Assembly: GCF_030378165.1 (NCBI RefSeq)
Contig: NZ_CP119766.1
Location: 5,456,001 to 5,520,000, forward strand
Direction: 5' to 3'
Source of the DNA: Flavobacterium panacagri
GTDB lineage: Bacteria; Bacteroidota; Bacteroidia; Flavobacteriales; Flavobacteriaceae
Length of the DNA stretch: 64,000 bases
The notes under the pieces were generated by a model. That model was not told the DNA's origin, made no database searches, and saw only the letters and a program-made list of their open reading frames with translations. This document shows, piece by piece, positions 33,353 to 43,014 of this stretch. Numbering within the stretch: position 1 is the first letter of the stretch; the number at the start of each line of letters is the position of its first letter. Both the position numbers and the translations under genes were made by a program.

Positions 33353-33534
33353 TGAAACACATAGAAACATAGTTTTTAATGCTGCATAAAGGCGTTTCAC
33401 TTATTTCAATAAACATAGCTGTTCGGCAAACTTTTAAACGCAAAACTATGTGTGGAGAAATGTATTTCTCTTTTGAACTCTTTTCAAAAGTAATACCGAT
33501 AGCTATCGCGACTATGTTTCTATGTGTTTCAAAA
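33353..33534. repeat. MITE-like element, 'ACACATAGAAACATAG' family, copy 2
   Basis: Ends GAAACACATAGAAACATAG and CTATGTTTCTATGTGTTTC are inverted repeats. It is the reverse orientation of 20738-20880 and carries about 26 extra bases (CTGTTCGGCAAAC...AACGC) in the middle. A 65-codon open frame inside it is not a gene. Confidence 0.65.
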
Positions 33535-33577
33535 AACTTACGAATTAAAAATATACTAACAGTAAATTATAAATAAG

Positions 33578-35230
33578 ATGAATAAAAGAATAAACATTTT
33601 ATTTTCTGTCTTATTGACGGGAATAATAGGTTCTTATGAATCTGAAGCGCAAAACGCATCATCAAAACCCAACGTAATTTTGATTATGGTTGATGATATG
33701 GGATATTCGGATTTAGGGAATTATGGATCTGAAATTAAAACGCCTAACTTAGATCGTCTGGCGAAAGAAGGAACACGTCTTCGTGAATTTTATAACAACT
33801 CGATCTGTGCGCCAACCAGAGCTTCCTTATTAACAGGCCAATATCAGCATAAAGCGGGAGTGGGTTATTTTGATGTTAATTTGGGTTTACCCGCTTATCA
33901 AGGATATTTAAACAAAGAATCTCTGACTTTGGGAGAAGTTTTCCGTTCGGGAGGTTACAGCACTTTAATGTCAGGAAAATGGCACGTTGGTTCTGAAGAT
34001 CAGGCACAATGGCCAAATCAGAGAGGTTTTGATAAATTTTACGGAATCTTAAAAGGTGCGGCTAATTATTTTGATACCAAACCGCTTCCTTTCGGGAAAA
34101 CAGCTTATCCGGTTAAAATGATTCGTAATAACGAAGAATTACATCCAAAAGATGATTCTTACTACTTTACAGATGAAATTGGAAACAATGCAGTTACTTT
34201 CTTAGACGAACAAAATAAAGAAAACAAACCTTTCTTTTTGTACTTAGCTTTTACTGCTCCGCACTGGCCATTACAGGCAAAAGCAGTTGACATTGCAAAA
34301 TACAGAGGTAAATTTGACGAAGGCTGGGATACTTTAAGAGAGAAAAGAATCAAAAAGTTAAGAGAAAACGGAATCTTACTGCCAAATCAGACAATTGCTC
34401 CAAGAGATCCTGAAGTTCCAGAATGGGATAAATTGACTTATGATGAAAAACAATTTTGGAAAGCCAAAATGGAAGTGTATGCCGCAATGGTTGACAACAT
34501 GGATCAGAACGTTGGAAAGGTTTTAGATAAACTGAAAGCTTTAAAGAAAGACAAAAACACTTTAATCATTTTCATTGCGGACAATGGCGCTCAAGGCGGA
34601 TTCAATACATACAATCCTTTAAAAAGAGGTTTAGTTCGTAATGACGGCCCAATTGGAAGTTCTGGCTCTTTTGATTATCAAGAACAAAACTGGGCTTATT
34701 TGTCTAATACGCCATTACAGGATTATAAAAACAATATGCACGAAGGCGGTTTCAGTTCTCCGTTTATTGCTTGGTATCCATCCAAAATAAAAGCGGGAAG
34801 AATCGATAAAGGAACTGGTCACATAATTGACCTTGCTCCTACTTTTTACGAATTGGCTGGAATTGAATATCCTAAAAATTTAAATGGTATAAATTCTAAT
34901 CCGCTTGCTGGAAAAAGTTTATTGCCTGTTTTATTTGACAATGCATCAGAAGTAAACCGCGGTGCACCACTATTCTGGGAAAGAGCTGGAAACAGAGCAG
35001 TAAGAGAAGGAAAATGGAAATTGGTTTCTATTTATCCATCGTATCAATGGGAGCTTTACGATCTTGAAGCAGACCGTGGAGAAACAACCAACGTTGCAGC
35101 TCAAAACCCAGGAATTGTAAATGATCTTTCAGCAAAATATTTTGACTGGGCAGATAAAACAGGAGTGGTTGAATACAGTAAATTCAAACAAAAAAATGAA
35201 CTGATTCCAGGTGCAGCTACTAAGAAATAA
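33578..35230 (+). CDS. Secreted arylsulfatase (Cys-type), locus 2
   Basis: The 550-residue sulfatase has a signal peptide (about 1-25, ending SEAQ), metal ligands Asp39-Asp40 in MVDDMGYSDLG, and CAPTRASLLTGQ with Cys77 as the formylglycine precursor. KWHVG, APHWPLQ and IADNGAQGG are the other conserved loops. It resembles the 20927 enzyme in its GKFDEGWD segment, which marks the same subfamily. It ends locus 2; a terminator follows within 40 bases. Confidence 0.92.
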   Translation: MNKRINILFSVLLTGIIGSYESEAQNASSKPNVILIMVDDMGYSDLGNYGSEIKTPNLDRLAKEGTRLREFYNNSICAPTRASLLTGQYQHKAGVGYFDVNLGLPAYQGYLNKESLTLGEVFRSGGYSTLMSGKWHVGSEDQAQWPNQRGFDKFYGILKGAANYFDTKPLPFGKTAYPVKMIRNNEELHPKDDSYYFTDEIGNNAVTFLDEQNKENKPFFLYLAFTAPHWPLQAKAVDIAKYRGKFDEGWDTLREKRIKKLRENGILLPNQTIAPRDPEVPEWDKLTYDEKQFWKAKMEVYAAMVDNMDQNVGKVLDKLKALKKDKNTLIIFIADNGAQGGFNTYNPLKRGLVRNDGPIGSSGSFDYQEQNWAYLSNTPLQDYKNNMHEGGFSSPFIAWYPSKIKAGRIDKGTGHIIDLAPTFYELAGIEYPKNLNGINSNPLAGKSLLPVLFDNASEVNRGAPLFWERAGNRAVREGKWKLVSIYPSYQWELYDLEADRGETTNVAAQNPGIVNDLSAKYFDWADKTGVVEYSKFKQKNELIPGAATKK

Positions 35231-35262
35231 TTACTTTTTTTGATATTTTTAGTAATTATGAC

Positions 35263-35298
35263 AAAAAGCGATTGTTGTTAGAACAGTCGCTTTTTAAA
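35263..35298 (+). terminator. Intrinsic terminator after sulfatase locus 2
   Basis: AAAAAGCGATTGTT (35263-35276) pairs, with one mismatch, with AACAGTCGCTTTTT (35282-35295). Confidence 0.8.
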
Positions 35299-35336
35299 AC
35301 AAAAAAATGGTCTACAAGCCAAATGTTCCTGGGAAC

Positions 35337-35372
35337 AAAAAGGGCTGTCCCAAAGTTTGGACAGCCCTTTTC
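35337..35372. terminator. Bidirectional terminator between sulfatase and rocD genes
   Basis: AAAAGGGCTGTCC and GGACAGCCCTTTT form a 13-pair stem around CAAAGTTT. A/T runs on both sides let it serve both the plus-strand locus and rocD on the minus strand. Confidence 0.85.
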
Positions 35373-35395
35373 TATTTTAAACCTCTAAAAAAAAA

Positions 35396-36646
35396 TCATC
35401 TAAAATCATTCAAAGATTTCTCAATAATTTCAAGACATTCTTTTATCTGTTCTTCAGTCATAACCAAAGGCGGTGCCAGTCTGATTTTGTTTCCGTGAGT
35501 TGGTTTTGCCAATAATCCGTTATCTCTGAATTTTAAACAAATTTCCCAAGCCAAATCAGAATCTTCACCTGTGTTGATTACGATGGCGTTTAGAAGTCCT
35601 TTTCCTCGAACCAGCGTAATTAGGTTGTTCTTTTCAGCGATTTTATTTAATCCGTCTCTTAAAATAACTCCTAAACGTTCTGTATTTTCAGCCAGTTTTT
35701 CATCTTTAATTACTTCAAGTGCTGCAATTGCAACCGCAGCCGCAACAGGATTTCCTCCAAAAGTAGATCCGTGCTGCCCTGGTTTAATTACATTCATAAT
35801 TTCATCATTACATAAAACTGCTGAAACTGGATAAACTCCGCCAGAAATTGCTTTTCCTAAAATCAAAACATCAGGCTGTACATTTTCGTGATGAACTGCC
35901 AATAATTTTCCTGTACGTGCAATTCCTGTCTGTACCTCATCCGCAATAAAAAGTACATTATGTTTTTCGCAAAGTGCTTTCGCTTTCGCTAAATAACCTT
36001 CAGACGGAACATAAACTCCTGCTTCTCCTTGAATTGGTTCAACCAAAAATCCAGCAATATTTTTAGATGAATTTAAAGCGTTTTCAAGCGCTTCCAGATT
36101 ATCGTATTCAATTTTTATAAAACCGTCTGTAAAAGGCCCGAAGTTTTTACGAGCTGTTTCATCGTTTGAAAATGAAATAATTGTAGTGGTTCTTCCATGA
36201 AAATTATTTTCACAAACAATAATCTGTGCTTGATTTTCTGGAATTCCTTTTACTTCATAAGCCCATTTTCTCGAAATCTTTAACGCTGTTTCAACTGCTT
36301 CAGCACCTGTATTCATTGGAAGAACTTTATCGAAACCAAAATAGTTTGTTACATATTCTTCGTAGTTTCCTAATTTGTCATTGTAAAAAGCACGGGAAGT
36401 CAAAGTCAGTTTTTGTGCTTGCTCAATCATTGCATTTACAATTTTTGGATGGCAATGACCTTGATTTACCGCAGAATAAGCCGATAAGAAGTCATAATAT
36501 TTTTTACCATCTACATCCCAAACGTATACACCTTCTCCGCGTTCTAAAACAACTGGAAGCGGATGGTAATTGTGAGCTCCGTATTTATTCTCTTTTTCAA
36601 TCAAAACTTCTGATTTTGACGAAAGTGCTTTTTCTGTACTAATCAT
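35396..36646 (-). CDS. rocD: Ornithine aminotransferase
   Basis: The 416-residue class-III PLP aminotransferase should convert ornithine and 2-oxoglutarate to glutamate semialdehyde. Diagnostic segments are [66 protein letters not shown] and the PLP lysine in [16 protein letters not shown]. The length is normal. It is divergent from an Lrp/AsnC regulator 223 bases away, which probably controls it. A TATTTTTG -7 element lies 20 bases upstream of the ATG. Confidence 0.93.
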   Translation of the reverse strand: MISTEKALSSKSEVLIEKENKYGAHNYHPLPVVLERGEGVYVWDVDGKKYYDFLSAYSAVNQGHCHPKIVNAMIEQAQKLTLTSRAFYNDKLGNYEEYVTNYFGFDKVLPMNTGAEAVETALKISRKWAYEVKGIPENQAQIIVCENNFHGRTTTIISFSNDETARKNFGPFTDGFIKIEYDNLEALENALNSSKNIAGFLVEPIQGEAGVYVPSEGYLAKAKALCEKHNVLFIADEVQTGIARTGKLLAVHHENVQPDVLILGKAISGGVYPVSAVLCNDEIMNVIKPGQHGSTFGGNPVAAAVAIAALEVIKDEKLAENTERLGVILRDGLNKIAEKNNLITLVRGKGLLNAIVINTGEDSDLAWEICLKFRDNGLLAKPTHGNKIRLAPPLVMTEEQIKECLEIIEKSLNDFR

Positions 36647-36665
36647 AATCTGCTTTTTATTTTTA

Positions 36666-36673
36666 CAAAAATA
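36666..36673 (-). promoter_or_regulatory. -7 element of rocD
   Basis: Minus strand reads TATTTTTG, matching TAnnTTTG. The nearest upstream TTG is only 15 bases away, shorter than the usual 17-23, so the promoter may need an activator. Confidence 0.45.
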
Positions 36674-36869
36674 TTAAAAATTAAATTACAAAAGGCTTTT
36701 AAATAGAGTTTTGACTTAAAAATAACAAAATTAGAGTCAAAATTTACATTTTGAAGCAAATAAAAAGCAAATATTTATTTAGACAGAAACAGTAATTTGT
36801 GAATAATAATTAAAAAAAATAATTACTTTTATAAATCATCAACAACTGAAATTTAAAGATTTTTATTGA

Positions 36870-37322
36870 ATGGATTTATTAGACGAATTTGATATCAGTA
36901 TTATTAAAGAATTAGAAAAAGACGGCAGAATGGCATTTTCCGCCATCGCGGCTAATTTGAAAATATCAAATACAATGGTGCATCAGCGTATCAACCGAAT
37001 GATTGAACAAGGCGTAATTGGAGGCATAAAACCAATTATTCAGGAAAAAAAAATTGGGTACGATTGGGCTTCTTTTACGGGACTTACACTAAACAAAGAT
37101 TCTGATTCTGAACGAATTATTGAAGCACTTAAAGAAATTCCAGAAATTACAGAATGTTATTATGTAACGGGTTCGTTTACTTTATACATTAAAATTATAG
37201 CCAAAAATCACGAACATATGCGTCGTATTCTTTATGAAAAAATTGATGGAATTCCGGGTATTGATAAAACCGATTCGATTGTAGAATTAGGCTGTGCTTT
37301 TAAAAGAAATATATCTTTATAA
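36870..37322 (+). CDS. Lrp/AsnC-family transcriptional regulator
   Basis: The 150-residue protein has an N-terminal AsnC-type helix-turn-helix (DEFDISIIKELEKDGRMAFSAIAANLKISNTMVHQRINRM in part) and a C-terminal RAM effector domain (about 70-145; VTGSFTLYIKIIAKNHEHM). Such proteins sense amino acids and form octamers. Its divergence from rocD suggests control of ornithine/arginine breakdown by an amino acid. A clear terminator follows after about 30 bases. Confidence 0.9.
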   Translation: MDLLDEFDISIIKELEKDGRMAFSAIAANLKISNTMVHQRINRMIEQGVIGGIKPIIQEKKIGYDWASFTGLTLNKDSDSERIIEALKEIPEITECYYVTGSFTLYIKIIAKNHEHMRRILYEKIDGIPGIDKTDSIVELGCAFKRNISL

Positions 37323-37353
37323 ACTTCATTCTCCGAACGAGAATATTCGTTAT

Positions 37354-37387
37354 AAACCTCACAAGAATTTACTTGTGAGGTTTTTTT
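37354..37387 (+). terminator. Intrinsic terminator after the Lrp-type gene
   Basis: AAACCTCACAAG (37354-37365), loop AATTTA, CTTGTGAGGTTT (37372-37383), then T residues: a textbook 12-pair stem. Confidence 0.9.
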
Positions 37388-37428
37388 GTAACATATTATT
37401 TCTGATATTTGTTAAAAATTGTAGAAAA

Positions 37429-38202
37429 ATGAAAAACTCAGTACTAATTTTATTCAGTGCAATCTTATTTTCCAATCTTATGAATGCGCAATTAAAACCC
37501 GTAAAATATTCAGAAGGAAGCCAGCAATTAAATGGTTTATTTATAAAATCGGCTAAAAAAAGTGCCAATAATCCAGGAATCTTACTTTTACCAGCATGGC
37601 TTGGAATCGATAATGCTTCTAAAGGAATTGCAGAAGAATTATCAAAACTAGGTTACCATGTATTTATCGCAGATATTTATGGAGAAGGAAACTATCCTAA
37701 AAATACTGGCGAAGCTGGAAAACAAGCTGGTTTCTATAAAACAAACTACGAAGCTTATCAAAAAAGAATCAATACTGCATTGCAGGAATTAGTAAAATTG
37801 GGTGCGAATGCTGATAATATCGTAGCTATTGGTTACTGTTTTGGAGGAACTGGAGTTTTGGAAGCGGCTAGAGGACATTTAAATGTAAAAGGAGTGGCTT
37901 CGTTTCACGGCGGTTTAGGCAAAGATGCCAGCAGAAAAATAGAACCTATAAATACAAAAGTTTTAGTTTGCCATGGTGCTGACGATCCATTTGTTCCAAA
38001 AGACGAAATTGCTTCTTTCCAGCAGGAAATGCGTGATTCTAAAGCAGATTGGGAAATGATTTATTACGCCAATTCTGTTCACTCTTTTACCAATCCAGAA
38101 GCCGGAAGTGATAATTCGAAAGGCGCGGCTTATAATGCTATAGCAGCCAAACGTTCCTTTGATCATTTACAGCTTTTCCTAAATGAAGTTTTAAAGAAAT
38201 AA
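37429..38202 (+). CDS. Secreted dienelactone hydrolase family protein
   Basis: The 257-residue alpha/beta hydrolase begins with a signal peptide (MKNSVLILFSAILFSNLMNAQ). The nucleophile elbow is GYCFGGTG with Cys as nucleophile, as in dienelactone hydrolases. The acid is in HGADDPFVPKDE and the catalytic His in NSVHSFTNPEAGSDN. I start at ATG 37429 because the longer frame from 37294 would read through the terminator. Its substrate is unknown; family members cleave lactones and esters. It probably acts in the periplasm. Confidence 0.87.
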   Translation: MKNSVLILFSAILFSNLMNAQLKPVKYSEGSQQLNGLFIKSAKKSANNPGILLLPAWLGIDNASKGIAEELSKLGYHVFIADIYGEGNYPKNTGEAGKQAGFYKTNYEAYQKRINTALQELVKLGANADNIVAIGYCFGGTGVLEAARGHLNVKGVASFHGGLGKDASRKIEPINTKVLVCHGADDPFVPKDEIASFQQEMRDSKADWEMIYYANSVHSFTNPEAGSDNSKGAAYNAIAAKRSFDHLQLFLNEVLKK

Positions 38203-38245
38203 TACCACTTAAACTCTACCAAAAACAAATCAACTAAATAAACCA

Positions 38246-39247
38246 ATGTCACATAATAAAATCAGAGAAGATAAAACCTGTTTGAATTGCAGACACGTTG
38301 TAGAACAAAAATTCTGCCCTAATTGCGGACAAGAAAACAGCGACAGCCGAAAAACTTTTCACCATTTATTTATTCATTTCTTTGAAGATCTAACGCATTA
38401 TGAAAATGCTTTCTGGAAAACGATTCGAAATCTTCTTCTTAAACCTTCTACGCTTACAAAAGAGTATCTTTCAGGGAAAAGATTATCTTATCTCGCTCCA
38501 GTTCGTCTGTATATCTTTATAAGTTTTATTACTTTTCTTTTAATCGCAATGTTTCCTAGTAAAGTAACTGAAGACCTAACGAAAAATGAAAAAGAAATCA
38601 CTTCTAATTTTGAAAAAGAAGCTGCAAAAGAAAAGAAAGACTGGAATGAAAAATCATATTTAAAGTCTAAAACAATAGATAAATCTTACTTTCATTTGAA
38701 AAGTATGAAAGAGATTGACTCAATTCAGAAATATGGAAAGGAAAGCGAAAAGTTAAATACAACATCGTACTGGTTTTATGAAAAAGCCGTTCATGTTACT
38801 GAAAAATATACTAAAAAAGAGATAATTGTAAAATTCATCGACTCTTTTTTTCATAATCTTCCGAAGATCCTATTTATTATAATGCCGTTCTTTGCTTTTT
38901 TCTTGTGGCTTTTTCATAACAAAAAGAAATGGTATTATTTTGATCATGGTATTTTTACGCTCCATTATTTTTCATTTCTCCTACTTATTTTTCTTATTAT
39001 GTTTATAATTGACAGACTTATTGGTCTTTTTGGAGAAAATAGTCCGCTGTCTTATATATCTGCAATTACCAATTTTGCAGGAACTATCTGGATGTGTTAT
39101 TATTTTTATCCAGCACATCATCGTTTTTATGGCGAGTCAAGAATCGTATCTTTTGTAAAAAGTTTCTTATTATTTATAATAAATTCTCTTTTTATTCTAT
39201 TTTTACTCACTTTATACGTTCTTTACACATTTATTAATTTACACTAA
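38246..39247 (+). CDS. DUF3667-type membrane protein with N-terminal zinc ribbon
   Basis: The 333-residue protein begins with a CxxC...CxxC zinc ribbon (CLNCRHVVEQKFCPNCGQ, residues about 12-30). The family core follows (FHHLFIHFFEDLTHYENAFW, LLLKPSTLTKEYLSGKR), then about five membrane helices between 90-110 and 210-330. A charged, Lys-rich soluble insert lies at about 120-200. The function of the family is not known. It is 9 bases upstream of a peptidase gene and probably co-transcribed. Confidence 0.8.
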   Translation: MSHNKIREDKTCLNCRHVVEQKFCPNCGQENSDSRKTFHHLFIHFFEDLTHYENAFWKTIRNLLLKPSTLTKEYLSGKRLSYLAPVRLYIFISFITFLLIAMFPSKVTEDLTKNEKEITSNFEKEAAKEKKDWNEKSYLKSKTIDKSYFHLKSMKEIDSIQKYGKESEKLNTTSYWFYEKAVHVTEKYTKKEIIVKFIDSFFHNLPKILFIIMPFFAFFLWLFHNKKKWYYFDHGIFTLHYFSFLLLIFLIMFIIDRLIGLFGENSPLSYISAITNFAGTIWMCYYFYPAHHRFYGESRIVSFVKSFLLFIINSLFILFLLTLYVLYTFINLH

Positions 39248-39256
39248 CTATAAGAA

Positions 39257-40273
39257 ATGAAAAAAATACTCATTTTATTCTTAATTGTCTCTGCGTATTC
39301 ATGTAAAACCGCACAGTCAACCGCATCCAAAGACAATTCTGATCCAACCAAATATGTTAAAGCAATCAGCGAAAAAGATCTAAAGAAAATGCTGTATACG
39401 ATTGCTTCTGACGAAATGGAAGGTCGCGAAACAGGTTCTGCTGGACAGAAAAAAGCGGGTCTTTACATGATTGAGCAATACAAAGAAAATGGTATCTCTT
39501 TTCCAAAAGGAGCATCAGATTATTACCAGCATATTCCAGCAGCTTTCTTAAATGCAAGACGAAACGAAAATCTGCCTGATTCTGAAAATATTTGGGCATT
39601 TATTGAAGGCTCTGAAAAACCAGATGAAATTTTAGTTATTTCTGCACATTACGATCACGTTGGAATTAAAAACGGCGAAGTTTATAATGGAGCTGATGAT
39701 GATGGCTCTGGAACTGTAGCGCTTATAGAAATGGCTAAAGCATTTACTAAAGCTAAAAAACAAGGACACGGGCCAAAACGTTCGATTTTATTTCTTCATG
39801 TAACTGGAGAAGAACACGGGTTACATGGTTCTCGTTATTATTCTGAAAATCCTTTGTTTCCAATTGCGAATACTATTGCTGACATCAACATCGATATGAT
39901 CGGACGTCGTGATGTTGAACATGCTAACACCAACAATTATGTGTATGTAATTGGAGCAGACAGATTATCATCTGATTTACACAACGCAGTTGTGGCTCAA
40001 AACGACAAATACATTAAAATGGATTTGGATTTTAAATTTAATGATCCGAAAGACCCAAACCATTTTTATGAGCGTTCTGATCACTATAATTTCGCAAAGC
40101 ATGGCGTGCCTTCTGTTTTCTTCTTTAATGGAGTTCATGAAGATTACCACAAACAAGGAGACGAGCCAGAAAAAATAGAATATGATGCACTTACCAAGAG
40201 AACAAAATTAGCTTTTGTTGTGGCTTGGGAATTAGCAAATAGAGAAAACAGACCGGTAGTGGATAAGAAGTAA
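39257..40273 (+). CDS. M28-family metallopeptidase lipoprotein
   Basis: The 338-residue protein has a lipoprotein signal ending AYSC (Cys16). The two-zinc aminopeptidase motifs are present: SAHYDHVG (His ligand), NGADDDGSGTVALIEMAKAF (bridging Asp), EEHGLHGS (Glu general base and ligand), DMIGR and RSDHYNFAKHGVPSVFFF near the end (last His). It should cleave N-terminal residues from peptides outside the cytoplasmic membrane. Length and motif order are normal for the family. Confidence 0.92.
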   Translation: MKKILILFLIVSAYSCKTAQSTASKDNSDPTKYVKAISEKDLKKMLYTIASDEMEGRETGSAGQKKAGLYMIEQYKENGISFPKGASDYYQHIPAAFLNARRNENLPDSENIWAFIEGSEKPDEILVISAHYDHVGIKNGEVYNGADDDGSGTVALIEMAKAFTKAKKQGHGPKRSILFLHVTGEEHGLHGSRYYSENPLFPIANTIADINIDMIGRRDVEHANTNNYVYVIGADRLSSDLHNAVVAQNDKYIKMDLDFKFNDPKDPNHFYERSDHYNFAKHGVPSVFFFNGVHEDYHKQGDEPEKIEYDALTKRTKLAFVVAWELANRENRPVVDKK

Positions 40274-40327
40274 GATTCTAAGTTACTAAGATTCTGAGAT
40301 ACTAAGTTTTCTCTTAGGAACGGTTAT

Positions 40328-40362
40328 AAAAAAAGGATGAGTTAAACTCATCCTTTTTTTAT
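40328..40362. terminator. Bidirectional terminator between the M28 peptidase and rho
   Basis: AAAAAGGATGAGTT and AACTCATCCTTTTT form a perfect stem with a minimal loop; A and T runs on both sides suit both converging genes. It is framed by copies of the ACTTAGCATCTTAGAA phrase (40271-40308 and 40395-40430). Confidence 0.85.
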
Positions 40363-40433
40363 TTTATATCTTTTTACTTTTAATACTTAAATACTAAAAA
40401 ACTTAGCATCTTAGAACCTTAGCATCTTTAAAA

Positions 40434-42272
40434 CTAGTCATTCATCGAAATCAAAAACTCTTCGTTGTTTTTGGTTTTCTTGAAGCGGTCGTTTACGAAA
40501 TCCATAGATTCTACTGGATTCATGTCTGATAAATATTTACGCATAATCCACATTCTTTGAAGTGTTTTTTCGTCTAATAATAAATCATCGCGACGTGTAC
40601 TTGAAGAAGTAAGATCGATTGCAGGGAAAATACGTTTATTAGCTATCTTACGATCTAATTGAAGTTCCATGTTACCAGTTCCTTTAAATTCCTCGAAGAT
40701 CACTTCGTCCATTTTAGAACCTGTTTCTGTTAATGCAGTTGCGATAATACTTAAAGATCCACCGTTTTCTACATTTCTAGCTGCTCCGAAGAAACGTTTT
40801 GGTTTTTGTAACGCATTCGCATCAACACCACCACTTAACACTTTTCCTGATGCTGGCTGTACTGTGTTGTAAGCTCTTGCTAAACGTGTAATTGAATCTA
40901 AAAGAATTACAACATCGTGTCCACATTCTACTAAACGTTTTGCTTTCTCTAAAACAATGTTAGCAATTTTCACGTGCTCTTGAGGCTCTCTATCAAAAGT
41001 CGAAGCAATAACTTCTCCTCTTACACTTCTCTGCATATCTGTAACCTCCTCTGGACGTTCGTCAATAAGAAGGACAATTAAATAAACTTCTGGATGATTG
41101 GCTGCAATTGCGTTTGCTATATCTTTAAGAAGCATTGTTTTTCCTGTTTTAGGCTGTGCAACGATCATACCACGCTGTCCTTTACCTATTGGTGAAAACA
41201 AATCTATAATTCGGGTTGAAATAGAACTTCCTTTTTCGGCAATTTTGAATTTTTCTGAAGGGAATACCGGTGTTAAATGTTCAAAAGAAACTCTGTCTCG
41301 AACCACCTGCGGGTCGTGTCCGTTAATTTTTAATACACGAACCAAAGGGAAAAATTTCTCTCCTTCTTTTGGAGGGCGAACCACTCCTTTAACTGTATCT
41401 CCAGTTTTTAAACCAAATAATCTGATTTGTGATGTTGACAGATAAATATCGTCTGGAGAAGCTAAATAATTATAATCTGATGAACGTAAAAATCCGTAAC
41501 CGTCTGGCATCATTTCAAGAACGCCTTCACTTTCTATAATTCCGTCAAATTCAAAATCTGAATCCCTGAAATTATTATTGTTCTTTTTATTTTTGTGATT
41601 AGGATTTTGGTTGTTGTGATTTCCGTTTCCATTACCATTCCCGTTTTGATTTTGATTCTGATTCGGGTTTTGATTTTGGTTCTGGTTTTTATTTTGATTC
41701 GGATTAATCTTTTTTGCAGGAGCAAGAGGTGGAGTTTTCTCAGTTGTTTCGGCTGTTGGTTCAGAAACAGTTGGTTCTGCTGGAGTTGCTTCTACTACTT
41801 CTTCAACTGCAACATCTTGTACAGCTTCTTTTTCTTTTTTCAGCGCTACTTTCTTCTCGTAAGCCGACTTATTGAATTTCACAATTTTCGGTTCTTTTTT
41901 TGCTGCTGGTGTTTTATTTTCTGGAGCTTCTACAGTTACGTTTTCTGCAGTTGGCTGAACTGTTTCTACACTATCGTTTTTTTGAACAGTTTCCTCTACT
42001 TTATCAAATTCTAAAACGGGAGTGATTTTTGTATTTGCTGCTTTAGTTTTAGCTGGTGCAATTCTAGCGCGTTTCGGTTTGTCATCTTTAGCATCAGAAA
42101 CCGCTTCTGTTTGAGGAGCTTGAGCTGGTGCATTTGTGCTCTCTTGGTGTGCTAAAATCTGACTAATCAAAGTCTCTTTTTTGACACCAGTAATCTTTAT
42201 TGTTTTAGCTAACTTAGCTATTTCTTGAAGCTCAGCAAGCTTCATTTCTTTTAATGCAGAAATATCAAACAT
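40434..42272 (-). CDS. rho: Transcription termination factor Rho with Asn/Gln-rich insert
   Basis: The 612-residue RNA helicase has an N-terminal SAP-like Rho_N domain (1-45). A long disordered region follows (about 46-230), Pro/Glu/Lys-rich and then almost only Asn, Gln and Gly ([14 protein letters not shown]). The cold-shock-like RNA-binding domain starts near [21 protein letters not shown] in part, and the RecA-type ATPase has Walker [13 protein letters not shown], Walker [11 protein letters not shown] and the Q-loop [10 protein letters not shown] type segment. E. coli Rho is 419 residues, so the insert accounts for the excess. In Bacteroides thetaiotaomicron a disordered Rho insert is reported to drive condensate formation; a similar role here is inferred. 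DUF4293 is divergent, as in many relatives. Confidence 0.95.
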   Translation of the reverse strand: MFDISALKEMKLAELQEIAKLAKTIKITGVKKETLISQILAHQESTNAPAQAPQTEAVSDAKDDKPKRARIAPAKTKAANTKITPVLEFDKVEETVQKNDSVETVQPTAENVTVEAPENKTPAAKKEPKIVKFNKSAYEKKVALKKEKEAVQDVAVEEVVEATPAEPTVSEPTAETTEKTPPLAPAKKINPNQNKNQNQNQNPNQNQNQNGNGNGNGNHNNQNPNHKNKKNNNNFRDSDFEFDGIIESEGVLEMMPDGYGFLRSSDYNYLASPDDIYLSTSQIRLFGLKTGDTVKGVVRPPKEGEKFFPLVRVLKINGHDPQVVRDRVSFEHLTPVFPSEKFKIAEKGSSISTRIIDLFSPIGKGQRGMIVAQPKTGKTMLLKDIANAIAANHPEVYLIVLLIDERPEEVTDMQRSVRGEVIASTFDREPQEHVKIANIVLEKAKRLVECGHDVVILLDSITRLARAYNTVQPASGKVLSGGVDANALQKPKRFFGAARNVENGGSLSIIATALTETGSKMDEVIFEEFKGTGNMELQLDRKIANKRIFPAIDLTSSSTRRDDLLLDEKTLQRMWIMRKYLSDMNPVESMDFVNDRFKKTKNNEEFLISMND

Positions 42273-42455
42273 GAATATTCTATGAATTTAATTATTTTAA
42301 AGGAAATACTGTAAAAAGAATAGGTAGATAATAAATTTGAATTGACCGCAGTATGAAGTGCTTACGGTATTATGATGCAATAATACGAATAAAATTTTAT
42401 CATACAATAGTATTTTAAAAAAAGAAAATATATTTTTGTAAAACATTTTTAGACC

Positions 42456-42866
42456 ATGATACAAAGAATTCAAACTGTATATTTATTTCTCGCTTTTGTT
42501 GCAACAGGCATTTTGATGCTTTTCTTGCCACTTTGGACAACAAGCGCAGGAAAGCCGTTCTATTTTATGCAGGATCAACTTTATACTATTTTATTAGGTT
42601 TAACAACAATGCTTAGTATAATTAGTATAATTTCATTTAAAAAGAGACAAAATCAGTTTGTACTAAACAGACTGAATATCATATTAAATTTAATTTTATT
42701 AGGATTATTTGTTTATCGATCACTAAATTTATCTGGAGAAGCGGAAGTTTCTGAGAAAGGTATTGGGATGTTTCTTCCTATTGTTGCTATCGTGTTATTA
42801 GTATTAGCTAATAAGGCCATCAAAAAGGACGAAGATCTTGTAAAATCTGTAGATCGTTTGAGATAA
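42456..42866 (+). CDS. DUF4293-family four-helix membrane protein
   Basis: The 136-residue protein begins MIQRIQTVYLFLAFVATGILMLF in part and has four hydrophobic segments (about 7-27, 42-58, 70-86, 103-120) with a charged tail (IKKDEDLVKSVDRLR). It matches the DUF4293 family, which is regularly next to rho in Bacteroidota. No function is known. A strong terminator follows. Confidence 0.82.
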   Translation: MIQRIQTVYLFLAFVATGILMLFLPLWTTSAGKPFYFMQDQLYTILLGLTTMLSIISIISFKKRQNQFVLNRLNIILNLILLGLFVYRSLNLSGEAEVSEKGIGMFLPIVAIVLLVLANKAIKKDEDLVKSVDRLR

Positions 42867-42897
42867 ACCTATAAACTTAGTTTATTGCGCGAAGAAG

Positions 42898-42929
42898 AAC
42901 CCGAATTTTATATTCGGGTTTTTTTTTAA
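42898..42929 (+). terminator. Intrinsic terminator after DUF4293
   Basis: AACCCGAAT (42898-42906) pairs with ATTCGGGTT (42912-42920), followed by nine or more T. Confidence 0.9.
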
Positions 42930-42985
42930 CCCTATTATATTATAAATCAGACCTAAAGAGCACTATAAAAAGGTGATTTACATGA

Positions 42986-42993
42986 TAAATTTG
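42986..42993 (+). promoter_or_regulatory. -7 element of the NarL-type regulator gene
   Basis: TAAATTTG fits TAnnTTTG and places the transcription start near 43000, which supports the ATG at 43015 over the frame start at 42973. Confidence 0.45.
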
Positions 42994-43014
42994 CATTTTC
43001 AAATTCAAATAATC

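Noticed and set aside
33379..33576. 65-codon open frame downstream of the second SusD gene
   Set aside because: It lies within a repeat element whose other copy (20738-20880) does not keep the frame.
41534..41725. Short-period repeat region suspected to be a CRISPR array or minisatellite
   Set aside because: It is in frame within rho and encodes the Asn/Gln/Gly insert; there are no equal spacers.
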